A stretch of DNA of 64,000 nucleotides from Neptuniibacter halophilus (GCF_030295765.1 NZ_AP027292.1:3100001-3164000); one strand, 5' to 3'. Shown: positions 54,748 through 63,989, numbered from the stretch's first letter. A program made the numbers and translations. The notes: generated by a model not told the origin, from the sequence alone.

Positions 54748-55884
54748 ATGTTAATGGCTCACAATATCGACGATGCGCAGCGTCAGCCTGCGCGGCATAT
54801 CGGCTTTCTGCTTCTGAATAATTTCACCATGATCTCGCTCGCTTCGGCGGTCGAGGCGTTGCGTATGGCTAATCAGCTCAGTGGCGAGCAGCTTTATGCC
54901 TGGTCTACCCTGAGTGTCGGTGGTCAGCCTGTCAGGGCCAGTGATGGCATTCTGATCACCCCGGATTCATCGGTTGATGAGGTCTCTGATCTGGATACTG
55001 TTTTTGTCGCCGGTGGGGTGAATGTATCCAAGGCCTATAACAAATCCCATGTGCGCTGGTTAACCGAGATGGACCGTAAAGGGTGTAACCTCGGCGGGCT
55101 CTGCACCGGTTCTTACCTGCTGGCGGATGCGGGGCTGATGAACGGGTATGAATGCAGTATTCACTGGGAGTATCTGGCGGGTATGCAGGAGCGCTTCCCT
55201 CTGGTGAAGTGTACAAACCGGCTGTTCAGTCTTGATCGTAATCGTTTTACCTGCAGTGGCGGTACCGTGCCGTTAGATATGATGCTCACGCTTATTAAGC
55301 AGGAGCATGGTCACCGTCTCTCCGCCGCGATATCCGAGATGTTTATCTGCGAACGGGTGCGAGACACCAGCGATCAGCAGCGTGTCCCGCTGCGTCATGT
55401 GCTGGGTACTGCGCAGCCTAAGCTGCTGGAAGTAGTGGCGCTGATGGAGGCGAATATCGAAGAGGTGATCGAGATGGATGAGCTGGCCAGCTACGTCGGT
55501 TTGTCCCGCCGTCAGCTTGAGCGCCTGTTTCAGAAATATCTGGAGTGTTCGCCGTCTAAATATTATCTGCGTCTGCGCCTGCTGCGTGCGCGACAGTTGC
55601 TGATGCAGAGCAGTATGCCGATTATCGATATCGCAGCCGCCTGCGGTTTTGTCTCAACGCCGCACTTCAGTAAATGTTATCGCGAGCAGATGGGTGTTCC
55701 TCCGAGCGAGGAGCGGGCAACGGTGAAAAAGCAGCAATCTGCACTGCCGGATCAGCCTGAAGCGATTACCGAAAAACCGGTGTATGGCGCCCTTAAACCG
55801 GTGCTGGATGAACAGTCTAAAGAGGTATTCAGCGCCGCGAAGCAGGAATCCACCTTCGGTTCGGTTAACCTTAAAGACAAGTAA
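54748..55884 (+). CDS. gbdR: GbdR-like AraC regulator of glycine betaine catabolism
   Basis: 378 residues. The N-terminal DJ-1/PfpI-like domain (HIGFLLLNNFTMISLASAVEALRM, GLCTGSYLLADAG) is fused to a C-terminal AraC HTH pair (ELASYVGLSRRQLERLFQKYL, IAAACGFVSTPHFSKCYREQ). This is the GbdR/GATase1-like AraC architecture. In Pseudomonas, GbdR senses glycine betaine and dimethylglycine and activates the gbc, dgc and sox operons. Neighbourhood with sdaA and dgc supports the same role here. ATG 54754 is an alternative start. Confidence 0.92.
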   Translation: MLMAHNIDDAQRQPARHIGFLLLNNFTMISLASAVEALRMANQLSGEQLYAWSTLSVGGQPVRASDGILITPDSSVDEVSDLDTVFVAGGVNVSKAYNKSHVRWLTEMDRKGCNLGGLCTGSYLLADAGLMNGYECSIHWEYLAGMQERFPLVKCTNRLFSLDRNRFTCSGGTVPLDMMLTLIKQEHGHRLSAAISEMFICERVRDTSDQQRVPLRHVLGTAQPKLLEVVALMEANIEEVIEMDELASYVGLSRRQLERLFQKYLECSPSKYYLRLRLLRARQLLMQSSMPIIDIAAACGFVSTPHFSKCYREQMGVPPSEERATVKKQQSALPDQPEAITEKPVYGALKPVLDEQSKEVFSAAKQESTFGSVNLKDK

Positions 55885-55889
55885 TTTCG

Positions 55890-55910
55890 GGCCCCGTTCG
55901 GGGCCTGTTT
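55890..55910 (+). terminator. Terminator-like hairpin after gbdR
   Basis: GGCCCC (55890-55895), loop GTTC and GGGGCC (55900-55905), followed by TGTTT and a pyrimidine-rich stretch. Confidence 0.6.
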
Positions 55911-56169
55911 CAGTCTTTCTCTCTCTTCTTATTGTCCTCTTCTTTTCAGGTCTGTGCCGCCACCTGTGTGGCTTTGCGCCCTTTCTTTCTGTTTGCGCCG
56001 TCGGTTTTGGTAATGAGCTAGTCGTTTCCAGCCTCTAATGGTTTTTTTTGAAAAATTACACTGAAGGAAATCTGGGGGAACTCCAATATCACCCCAGCCT
56101 GTCCCCTGAGCCGTATGGCAAAGGGCGTTGTGGTGAAAACCCCGAGTAACAGAACAAAGGATCGGAAAG
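55911..56169 (+). promoter_or_regulatory. Upstream region of the dgc operon
   Basis: A 259-bp gene-free stretch before the M19-like gene, pyrimidine-rich at first. It is expected to contain the GbdR-activated promoter of the dgc operon, but I cannot place the site or the -10/-35 confidently. AAAGGATCGG precedes the ATG at 56170. Confidence 0.4.
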
Positions 56170-57147
56170 ATGAACGCAGCTGAACTGCATAAAGATGCCA
56201 TCGTGATCGATGGTTTGATCTGCGCGAAGTGGAATCGTGAACTGTTTGAAGATATGGCAAAGGGTGGCCTGACGGCTGCTAACTGCACGGTTTCATTCTG
56301 GGAAAATTTTGAAGGTACGGTGCGCAACATCGTCGAGATGAATGAGCTGATCGAAGAGAGCAGCGACCTGTTGATGAAGGTGCGCACGACTGCAGATATT
56401 CAGCGTGCTAAAGACGCCGGTAAAACCGGTGTGATGATGGGCTTCCAGAATGCCCACGCATTTGAAGATCAGATCGGTTACGTCAAAGTCTTTAAAGATC
56501 TGGGCGTGGGTATTGTGCAGATGTGCTACAACACCCAGAACCTGGTCGGCACCGGCTGCTATGAGCGTGACGGCGGCCTGTCCGGTTTTGGTCGTGAGAT
56601 CGTGGCCGAGATGAACAAAGTCGGCATGCTCTGCGACCTGTCCCATGTGGGCCCTAACACCGCGAAGGAGGTGATCGATGAATCCTCCAAGCCGGTTGCC
56701 TACTCCCACTGCCTGCCGGCCGGTCTGAAAGAGCATCCGCGTAACCGTTCCGATGAAGAGCTGAAATATATCGCCGACAACGGCGGTTTTGTCGGCGTCA
56801 CTATGTTTACTCCGTTCCTGCGCGCGGGCGTAAACGCCACCATCGATGACTATGTAGAAGCGATTCAGTATGTCTACAACATCGTCGGTGAAGATGCGAT
56901 CGGTATCGGTACTGACTTCACTCAGGGCCACGGCCACGATTTCTTTGAATACCTGACCCACGACAAAGGCTATGCCCGTCGTCTGACCCGCTTTGGCGAG
57001 ATCATTAATCCAAAAGGTATCCGCACGGTGGGTGAGTTCCCGAACCTGACCGAAGCGCTGCTGCGCCACGGGTTCTCCGAGACTCAGGTTCGCAAAATCA
57101 TGGGTGAAAACTGGGTCAGTCTGCTGAAAGAGGTATGGGGCGAGTAA
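56170..57147 (+). CDS. M19-like 'dipeptidase' of the dimethylglycine operon
   Basis: 325 residues, corresponding by position and sequence type to Pseudomonas PA5396. M19 landmarks are CDLSH (H159), YSH (H180), RNRSDEE, GIGTDF (D249) and IMGENW near the end. As in its paralogue at 2978, the N-terminal HxD pair is replaced (DGLIC) and the bridging Glu is Gln93 (GFQN). It is first in the dgc operon, 61 bp before the V4R-like gene. Its true reaction is unknown; the missing ligands argue against a standard two-zinc dipeptidase. Confidence 0.83.
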   Translation: MNAAELHKDAIVIDGLICAKWNRELFEDMAKGGLTAANCTVSFWENFEGTVRNIVEMNELIEESSDLLMKVRTTADIQRAKDAGKTGVMMGFQNAHAFEDQIGYVKVFKDLGVGIVQMCYNTQNLVGTGCYERDGGLSGFGREIVAEMNKVGMLCDLSHVGPNTAKEVIDESSKPVAYSHCLPAGLKEHPRNRSDEELKYIADNGGFVGVTMFTPFLRAGVNATIDDYVEAIQYVYNIVGEDAIGIGTDFTQGHGHDFFEYLTHDKGYARRLTRFGEIINPKGIRTVGEFPNLTEALLRHGFSETQVRKIMGENWVSLLKEVWGE

Positions 57148-57208
57148 CCCGTATAAGCAGGACACTAACTAATTTAGCAATAACAAGAACAGGTTTGAGG
57201 AAAGAGAT

Positions 57209-57739
57209 ATGGGTGTACATGCGCCAGAAATGCCAATTGAAGTAGATGATGTAACCGGCGTTTGGACCACAGACGCACTGCCGATGCTTTACGTACCGCG
57301 CCACTTCTTCGTAAACAACCATATGGGTATCGAAGAGGAGATTGGTGCTGAGCGTTACGCAGAGATTCTCTACAAAGCCGGCTACAAGTCAGCTCACTAC
57401 TGGTGTGAGAAAGAAGCGGAAGAGCACGGCTTTACCGGTGAAGAGGTGTGGCATCACTACATGAAGCGTCTGTCCCAGCGTGGTTGGGGTTTCTTCATTA
57501 CTGAAGAGCTGGATATCGAAAAGGGTACCGCAAAAGTACGTCTGGAAAACTCCGCGTTTGTTTACCAGTACGGTCAGGTTAACCGCAAAGTGGATTACAT
57601 GTTCACAGGCTGGTTTGCCGGTGCCATGGATCAGATCGCTGAAAGCCTGGGTTACGACGTGCGTACCAAAGCTGAGCAGACTCAGTGCGCCGCCGAAGAG
57701 GGCTGTGAGGTTGGTTACTTTGAGGTAACCCCGCTCTGA
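57209..57739 (+). CDS. V4R-like (DUF5943) protein of the dimethylglycine operon
   Basis: 176 residues, the counterpart of Pseudomonas PA5397 by position. The C-terminal half resembles 4-vinyl-reductase (V4R) small-molecule-binding domains: FAGAMDQIAESLGYDV followed by the cysteine pair in QCAAEEGCEVGYFEV. It has no signal peptide. V4R domains bind small hydrophobic ligands or metals. The role in betaine catabolism is unknown. AGGAAAGAG lies upstream, and a GC-rich hairpin follows before dgcA. Confidence 0.82.
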   Translation: MGVHAPEMPIEVDDVTGVWTTDALPMLYVPRHFFVNNHMGIEEEIGAERYAEILYKAGYKSAHYWCEKEAEEHGFTGEEVWHHYMKRLSQRGWGFFITEELDIEKGTAKVRLENSAFVYQYGQVNRKVDYMFTGWFAGAMDQIAESLGYDVRTKAEQTQCAAEEGCEVGYFEVTPL

Positions 57740-57769
57740 GCCGAATGGCGCAGAGCCGACAAGAGTATC

Positions 57770-57793
57770 TGCGGGCGGTCAGGGGCCGCCTGC
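57770..57793 (+). other. Intercistronic hairpin upstream of dgcA
   Basis: TGCGGGCGG and CCGCCTGCA pair with one bulge around a 6-7-base loop. No T-tract. One of several similar hairpins between genes of these catabolic operons. Confidence 0.5.
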
Positions 57794-57834
57794 ACATAAA
57801 GAATAATTAAATACAGGTCTATGCCTGTTAAGCA

Positions 57835-59916
57835 ATGATGGGGTCTATGACTATGTCCCAGTTTGACGTTCTGTTTGAGCCGCTCAAAATCAATAACCTG
57901 ACCATTCGTAACCGTATTGTCAGTACTGCTCACGCTGAGGTGTATGCCACCGATGGCGGTATGACCACGGATCGCTACGTAAAATACTATGAAGAGAAAG
58001 CCAAGGGTGGTTGTGGTCTCTGTATTTGTGGTGGTTCCAGTGTGGTATCTATCGACAGTCCACAGAGCTGGTGGAGTTCGGTTAACCTGTCAACTGACCG
58101 CATCATTCCTCATTTTCAGAATCTTGCTGATGCTGTTCACAAGCATGGCGGCAAGATCATGATTCAGATCACTCACATGGGCCGTCGCTCCCGCTGGGAT
58201 GGCGAAAACTGGCCGAACCTGATGTCGCCATCCGGTATCCGTGAGCCGGTTCACCGCGCAACCTGTAAAACCATCGAAGAGGAAGAGATCTGGCGCGTTA
58301 TTGCTGATTTCGCTCAGGCGGCACGCCGTGCCAAAGAGGGCGGTCTGGACGGTGTGGAACTGTCTGCGGTTCACCAGCATATGATCGATCAGTTCTGGTC
58401 TCCACGTGTAAACAAGCGTACTGATCAGTGGGGCGGTTCCTTCGAAAACCGTATGCGTTTCGGTATGGAAGTCCTGAAAGCGGTACGTGAAGAGGTGGGT
58501 CGTGATTTCGTGGTTGGCCTGCGTATTACCGGTGACGAGTTCCACCCGGACGGTCTGAACCACGATGATATGAAAGAGATCGCCGCCTACTACAACGCTA
58601 CCGGCCTGCTCGACTTCTTTGGTGTGGTGGGTTCCGGTTGTGACACCCACAACACGCTGGCCAACGTTATTCCTAACATGAGCTACCCACCTGAGCCGTT
58701 CCTGCATCTGGCAGCGGGCATCAAAGAGGTGGTGGATGTGCCGGTTATTCACGCTCAGAACATTAAAGATCCGAACCAGGCTAAACGTATTATCGAAGCC
58801 GGTTACGTTGATTTTGTCGGCATGACCCGTGCGCATATTGCTGATCCGCACCTGATCGCCAAGATCAAGATGGATCAGGTAGACCAGATCCGTCAGTGTG
58901 TCGGTGCCAACTACTGTATCGACCGTCAGTATCAGGGTCTGGATGTACTCTGTATCCAGAACGCGGCGACCTCCCGTGAGTACATGGGGCTGCCACACAT
59001 TATTGAGAAAACCACCGGTCCGGTGCGCAAGGTTGTCATCGTCGGCGGTGGCCCGGGTGGTCTGGAAGCTGCGCGTGTTGCGGCTGAACGTGGTCACGAA
59101 GTGATCCTGCTGGAGAAAGCTGAAGAGCTGGGTGGTCAGATCACACTGGCCGCTAAAGCGCCACAGCGTGATCAGATCGCCGGTATCACCCGCTGGCTGG
59201 TGATGGAACTGGAACGTCTGGGTGTGGATATCCGTCTGGGTACGGAAGCCAACGAAGAGCTGGTTCGTGAACTGAAGCCGGATGTCTGCATCATCGCAAC
59301 CGGCGGTCGTCCGTTTATCGACCAGAACCCGGAATGGGGTGCGGCCGAAGGTCTGGTGGTGTCTAGCTGGGATATCCTCAGCGGCAAGGCGGAGCCGGGC
59401 AAAAACGTACTGATCTACGACACCATCTGTGAGTTCTCCGGTATGTCTGCGGCGGATTATCTGGCGTCTAAAGGCTCACTGGTTGAGCTGGTGACCGACG
59501 ATATCAAACCGGGTGTAGGTATCGGTGGTACAACATTCCCGACCTACTACCGCTCTCTGTATGAGAAAGAGGTGATCATGACCTCGGACTTCCTGCTGGA
59601 GAAGGTATACCGCGAAGGCGACAATCTGGTCGCCGTGCTGGAGAACGAATACACCGGTCAGCGTGAGGAGCGTGTGGTTGATCAGGTGGTGGTTGAGAAC
59701 GGTGTGCGTCCGAATGAAGAGCTTTACTACGGCCTGAAAGCGGAGTCCCGCAACAAAGGTCAGATCGACAACGACACCCTGTTCGATATCAAGCCACAGC
59801 CGGTTCTGGCTGAATCCGGTGACGGGATGATCCTGTGGCGTCTGGGCGACTGTGTTTCCCAGCGCAACACCCATGCAGCAATGTACGACGCGCTGCGTCT
59901 CTGCATGTTCCTGTAA
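57835..59916 (+). CDS. dgcA: Dimethylglycine dehydrogenase subunit A (trimethylamine-dehydrogenase-like flavoprotein)
   Basis: 693 residues. The N-terminal OYE-like FMN barrel has NRIVSTAHAEVY, ITHMGRRSRWDG and FENRMRFGMEVL. After the iron-sulfur motif region (C355-x5-C361-x11-C373) comes an FAD/NAD domain with VVIVGGGPGGLEAARVAAERGH (in part). It belongs to the trimethylamine dehydrogenase family and with DgcB demethylates dimethylglycine to sarcosine. The second Cys of the usual four is Ala358. In-frame ATGs at 57847 and 57853 are possible starts. Confidence 0.92.
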   Translation: MMGSMTMSQFDVLFEPLKINNLTIRNRIVSTAHAEVYATDGGMTTDRYVKYYEEKAKGGCGLCICGGSSVVSIDSPQSWWSSVNLSTDRIIPHFQNLADAVHKHGGKIMIQITHMGRRSRWDGENWPNLMSPSGIREPVHRATCKTIEEEEIWRVIADFAQAARRAKEGGLDGVELSAVHQHMIDQFWSPRVNKRTDQWGGSFENRMRFGMEVLKAVREEVGRDFVVGLRITGDEFHPDGLNHDDMKEIAAYYNATGLLDFFGVVGSGCDTHNTLANVIPNMSYPPEPFLHLAAGIKEVVDVPVIHAQNIKDPNQAKRIIEAGYVDFVGMTRAHIADPHLIAKIKMDQVDQIRQCVGANYCIDRQYQGLDVLCIQNAATSREYMGLPHIIEKTTGPVRKVVIVGGGPGGLEAARVAAERGHEVILLEKAEELGGQITLAAKAPQRDQIAGITRWLVMELERLGVDIRLGTEANEELVRELKPDVCIIATGGRPFIDQNPEWGAAEGLVVSSWDILSGKAEPGKNVLIYDTICEFSGMSAADYLASKGSLVELVTDDIKPGVGIGGTTFPTYYRSLYEKEVIMTSDFLLEKVYREGDNLVAVLENEYTGQREERVVDQVVVENGVRPNEELYYGLKAESRNKGQIDNDTLFDIKPQPVLAESGDGMILWRLGDCVSQRNTHAAMYDALRLCMFL

Positions 59917-59918
59917 AC

Positions 59919-59964
59919 CGCCTGTGCCTGCGCACTCCGGCACTCGCCGGGGTGCAGAGCAGGC
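59919..59964 (+). other. Intercistronic hairpin dgcA-dgcB
   Basis: GCACTCCGGC (59932-59941) pairs with GCCGGGGTGC (59946-59955) around a short ACTC loop, within an outer GCCTG/CAGGC stem (59920-59924 and 59960-59964). No T-tract. Confidence 0.6.
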
Positions 59965-60035
59965 GCTTAGCTGGCTTTTATTAAGAATAACAGGGCAGGT
60001 TCACTGCCCGTCCACCTGTGTTATGAGGGTGAATT

Positions 60036-61961
60036 ATGAACTTGGAATGGTTACACCCGTTGCTGATCTCTGTTGTGCTGGTGCTCGCAGTGATCGGTGC
60101 TGTACGTCGGGTTAATCTCTGGCGTGCCGGTCAACCGGAGCCGGTTAATCTCATCGCCGGCCTGATGGCGATGCCTAAACGCTACCTGCATGACCTTCAT
60201 GATGTGGTTGAGCGCGACAAGTATATGTCGAAAACCCACGCCGCAACCGGCGGTGGTTTTGTCCTTTCTGCAGTGCTGCTGATTCTGGTTCATCTGTTCG
60301 GCATCGACAGCCAGATTCTGGCCTGGGCATTACTGGCATCTCTGGCACTGATGTTTGTCGGTGCAATTTTTGTCTACAAACGTCGTCTTAACCCGCCAAG
60401 CCGGATCTCCAAAGGCCCGTGGATGCGTCTGCCTAAGAGCCTGCTCTCCTTTGCGTCCGGCTTTTTCATTCTGACCCTGCCCGCCGCAGGCATCCTGCCA
60501 GAAGGCACGGGCGGTATCGCTCTGACACTGGTGCTGAGCGCACTGATCGTCTGGGGTATGGGTGAGCTGTTCTTCGGTATGACCTGGGGCGGTCCGATGA
60601 AGCACGCCTTTGCCGGTGCGCTGCATCTGGCGTTTCATCGTCGTCCGGAGCGTTTTGGTGGCGGTCGTTCTACCGGCCTCAAGCCGGTGGATCTGGCAAA
60701 AGCCGAGCGTGGTGAAGGGGTACTGGGTGTCTCTAAGCCCAGCGAATTTAAGTGGAACCAGTTGCTCGGCTTCGATGCCTGTGTTCAGTGTGGTAAGTGC
60801 GAGGCGATGTGCCCGGCGTATGCTGCAGGACAGCCGCTGAACCCGAAAAAGCTGATTCAGGATATGGTGGTCGGTCTGGCTGGCGGTACGGATGCCAACT
60901 ACGCTGGCAGCCCTTATCCGGGTAAAGAGGTGGGCTACGCTCAGGGCGGTCCGAATCAGGTAATCACCGAAGGTCTGGTCGATCCTGAAACCCTCTGGTC
61001 GTGCACTACCTGTCGTGCCTGTGTGGAAGAGTGCCCGATGATGATTGAGCACGTGGATGCGATTGTTGATATGCGTCGTTTCCTGACCATGGAGAAGGGT
61101 AATACGCCAAACAAAGGTGCTGAGGTACTGGATAACATTATCGCCACAGATAACCCGAACGGTTACTCACCGGCGAGCGGTACCAACTGGGCAGCGGATC
61201 AGAACCTGCCGCTGATGAGCGATGTGAAAGAAGCGGACGTGCTGTTCTGGGTATCTGACGGTGCCTTCGATATGCGTAGCCAGCGTATTTTGCGCTCTTT
61301 TGTTAAGTTGCTGAAAGCCGCGAAAGTGGACTTTGCAGTACTCGGTGATGAGGAGCTGGACAGCGGTGATGTGGCCCGTCGTCTGGGTGATGATGCGGCG
61401 TTCCAGAATCTGGCGAAACGCAATCTGGAAGTGCTGTCGCAGTACAAGTTCAGCAAGATTGTTACTACCGATCCCCATGCGTATCACTGCCTGCGCAATG
61501 AGTATGGTGACTTCAACAGCCGTGCGCTGGAAGGTGTTGAGGTCTTGCACCACACCACCTACCTGAACCAGTTGGTGCAGGAAAAACGCCTCAATCTGGA
61601 AGCGTTCAGTGGTGGTACGGTGACCTACCATGACCCGTGCTATCTGGGGCGTTACAACGGCGAATACGAAGCGCCGCGTGAGCTGCTGCGCAGCCTGGGT
61701 ATTGAGATTGCCGAGATGGAACGTTCCGGTTTCCGCTCCCGCTGCTGCGGTGGTGGTGGCGGTGCGCCGATCACGGATATTCCGGGTGAGCGCCGTATTG
61801 CGGATATGCGTATGGAAGATGTCAACACAACCGGTGCCGAACTGGTAGCGGTGGGCTGTCAGCAGTGTACAGCGATGCTGGAGGGTGTGGTTGAACCGCG
61901 TCCGGAAGTGAAAGATATCGCTGAAATTCTGGCCGGCCAACTGATTGAGGAGGTTCACTGA
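60036..61961 (+). CDS. dgcB: Dimethylglycine dehydrogenase subunit B (iron-sulfur membrane protein)
   Basis: 641 residues. Several N-terminal membrane helices (LLISVVLVLAVIGAV, GFVLSAVLLILVHLFGI and two further ones to ~residue 185) precede two ferredoxin motifs: CVQCGKCEAMCP (~residue 250) and CTTCRACVEECP (~325). The C-terminal CCG domain has DPCYLGRYNG, RCCGGGGGAP and GCQQCTAML. It resembles GlpC/HdrD-type electron carriers and probably passes DgcA electrons to the membrane or to the adjacent ETF. Stop and the next start overlap by one base. Confidence 0.92.
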   Translation: MNLEWLHPLLISVVLVLAVIGAVRRVNLWRAGQPEPVNLIAGLMAMPKRYLHDLHDVVERDKYMSKTHAATGGGFVLSAVLLILVHLFGIDSQILAWALLASLALMFVGAIFVYKRRLNPPSRISKGPWMRLPKSLLSFASGFFILTLPAAGILPEGTGGIALTLVLSALIVWGMGELFFGMTWGGPMKHAFAGALHLAFHRRPERFGGGRSTGLKPVDLAKAERGEGVLGVSKPSEFKWNQLLGFDACVQCGKCEAMCPAYAAGQPLNPKKLIQDMVVGLAGGTDANYAGSPYPGKEVGYAQGGPNQVITEGLVDPETLWSCTTCRACVEECPMMIEHVDAIVDMRRFLTMEKGNTPNKGAEVLDNIIATDNPNGYSPASGTNWAADQNLPLMSDVKEADVLFWVSDGAFDMRSQRILRSFVKLLKAAKVDFAVLGDEELDSGDVARRLGDDAAFQNLAKRNLEVLSQYKFSKIVTTDPHAYHCLRNEYGDFNSRALEGVEVLHHTTYLNQLVQEKRLNLEAFSGGTVTYHDPCYLGRYNGEYEAPRELLRSLGIEIAEMERSGFRSRCCGGGGGAPITDIPGERRIADMRMEDVNTTGAELVAVGCQQCTAMLEGVVEPRPEVKDIAEILAGQLIEEVH

Positions 61962-63214
61962 TGTCTGATCTGTTTCGACGTGATCCCCGTGCCGAATGGA
62001 TCGCCCGTAACCGTTTGCATCCGCTGCACGGTACGGTCAATCCGGCCGGTGAACAGGCTGAAGTACGTGGCCCGAGCGGTCTGCTGCGCAAGAACCCGCA
62101 TAAGGTCGGTTTTATCGGCCCTAACGGCATCAAGCGTATTGACCGGCTGAAAGGCAACGCCACTGTGAGCATGGTGGGTCGTCGCGGTGCTGCGGCTCAG
62201 GAGGTGCAGTTGCCACTGCATCAGGTTGAGCAGCCCGATTTCTACATTATGGTGGTGCCGGATATGGTGGGCGGTCGTCTTACCAGCCAGGATAAAGATA
62301 TCCTTGGTCAGGCACACCAACTGGTTAAACAGTACGAAGGTGAAGGTGCTGTAGTGGCTGTTGTGATGGGCAGTTGCAAAGAGGAACACTTTGATACCGC
62401 CGGTGTTGATCGCCTGATCCTGCTGCAGGATGAACAGTACGAAGGCTTCTGCCCTGAGCAGAAACTGGCTGCACTGGAAGCGATCGAAGCCGGGTATCAG
62501 CCGAAACACTGGTTGTTCCCGGACAGCGTCAATGGCGGTACGGATCTGGGCTGCCGCCTGTCGGCGCGTCTGGGCGAGCGGGCGGCAACGCAGGTCTGGC
62601 AGATTAATGGTGATACCAGTGTCAGCCGGGCAGCGGGCAGCAGTGTCGATATCAGCCGTACAACACCACGCCTGCTGATTCTGATGGAAGAGTGTGCAGA
62701 TCCGATCGACGAAACCCGCCATGAAGCAACCGAACTGAGCCTTACTGCGGTGCCGGTGATTGCGGCACAGTTGCAGGATCAGGGCGAAGTGGCGGTGGAT
62801 CCGAATGCGATTCCGCTGGCTGAGGCTGAATTTATTCTCTCGGCCGGTAACGGTATCCGCAACTGGGATCAGTTCCATGAGACAGCCGCTACGCTGGGGG
62901 CGACCGAAGGTGCCAGCCGTGTGGCGGTGGATGATGGCTTTATGCCACGCTTCCGTCAGGTGGGTGCTACCGGTACCTGGGTTACTGCACGGGTCTATCT
63001 GGCGGTGGGTATCTCGGGTGCGATCCAGCATATGCAGGGTATCGGCCAGTGCGACAAGGTGATAGCCATTAATACCGATGCCGGTTGTGACATGGTTAAA
63101 CGGGCCGCGCTGAGTGTGATCGCTGACAGTGAAGAGGTATTGGGCGCCTTGCAACAACTGGCTCAGGAATACCGTGAACAACAAGCGCAGGGGGAGGAGC
63201 AGCATGCAGCCTGA
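61961..63214 (+). CDS. etfA: Electron transfer flavoprotein alpha-type subunit of the dgc operon
   Basis: 417 residues, about 100 longer than housekeeping EtfA. The C-terminal FAD domain is diagnostic: GATEGASRVAVDDGFMPRFRQVGATGTW (in part), VYLAVGISGAIQHMQGI and INTDAGCDMVKRA. The N-terminal ~90 residues (VGRRGAAAQEVQLPLHQ onward) are an extension specific to this operon type. It matches Pseudomonas PA5400 by position. It most likely accepts electrons from DgcAB together with the next gene's product. Confidence 0.92.
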   Translation: MSDLFRRDPRAEWIARNRLHPLHGTVNPAGEQAEVRGPSGLLRKNPHKVGFIGPNGIKRIDRLKGNATVSMVGRRGAAAQEVQLPLHQVEQPDFYIMVVPDMVGGRLTSQDKDILGQAHQLVKQYEGEGAVVAVVMGSCKEEHFDTAGVDRLILLQDEQYEGFCPEQKLAALEAIEAGYQPKHWLFPDSVNGGTDLGCRLSARLGERAATQVWQINGDTSVSRAAGSSVDISRTTPRLLILMEECADPIDETRHEATELSLTAVPVIAAQLQDQGEVAVDPNAIPLAEAEFILSAGNGIRNWDQFHETAATLGATEGASRVAVDDGFMPRFRQVGATGTWVTARVYLAVGISGAIQHMQGIGQCDKVIAINTDAGCDMVKRAALSVIADSEEVLGALQQLAQEYREQQAQGEEQHAA

Positions 63215-63989
63215 TAACGCTAATCTGAATATCGTCTCTCTGGTTTCCGTGGGACGCCATCCGCAGTCTGGCCGTCAGCGCCGGGCCGAGCAGGATGCCC
63301 GTGCGGTAGAGCTGGGCATGACGCTGAACGCCGAACGTCTGACCGTGCTTCATGCCGGTGACCCGCAGGAACCGTCACTGCGTAGCTACGCCGGAGTCGG
63401 GCTCAGTGCCATGCAGGTACTGAAGATCGGTGCCAAAGATGATGCGGTGATCTCCATTGCGGATTACCTGCAGGGCAACAAACCGGATATTCTGCTGACC
63501 GGTGTGCGTGCCGAGAGTGGTGAATCTTCCGGCATGATGCCGTATCTGCTGGCTGAGAAACTGGGCTGGCCTGTAGTACCACGCATTGCAGATATCGTCT
63601 CGGTAGAGAAGGGTGTGGCTGAAGTCCTGCTGGCGTTGCCTCGCGGTCAGCGACGTGCGCTTAAAGTAGCGCTGCCGTTTGTAGCCAGCGTTGATAACGC
63701 GGCGCCGGAAGCACGTCAGAGTGCTTATGGCCCCGGTATGCGCGCCGAGATCAAGGCTCAAACCGTAGCTGCGGTAGCAGACACCGCGCGCAGCGAATGG
63801 ATTGAAGCGCCGGCTAAACCGAAGCCAAAACGCCTGAAGGTGGTGAAAGCAAAAACCGCGGCTGACCGATTCAAAGCGGCGACCGCGAAACCACAGGGGG
63901 CCTCCGGTAAGGTGGTTAAAGAGGGGTCTGCCCGTGAGATGGCGCAGGAGATCTTTAATCTGCTGCTGGAAGAGAAAGTAATCAAGTAA
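63204..63989 (+). CDS. etfB: Electron transfer flavoprotein beta-type subunit of the dgc operon
   Basis: 261 residues starting at ATG 63204 after GGGGAGGAG, overlapping etfA by 11 bp. The EtfB fold is recognisable from IVSLVSVGRHPQSGR, the ADP-loop-like LLTGVRAESGESSGMMPYLLAEKLGWP and VPRIADIVSVEKG. A Lys/Ala-rich linker (KPKPKRLKVVKAKTAADRFKAA) precedes the C-terminal helix, corresponding to the EtfB recognition tail. It matches Pseudomonas PA5401 by position. The operon may continue beyond the window. Confidence 0.88.
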   Translation: MQPDNANLNIVSLVSVGRHPQSGRQRRAEQDARAVELGMTLNAERLTVLHAGDPQEPSLRSYAGVGLSAMQVLKIGAKDDAVISIADYLQGNKPDILLTGVRAESGESSGMMPYLLAEKLGWPVVPRIADIVSVEKGVAEVLLALPRGQRRALKVALPFVASVDNAAPEARQSAYGPGMRAEIKAQTVAAVADTARSEWIEAPAKPKPKRLKVVKAKTAADRFKAATAKPQGASGKVVKEGSAREMAQEIFNLLLEEKVIK

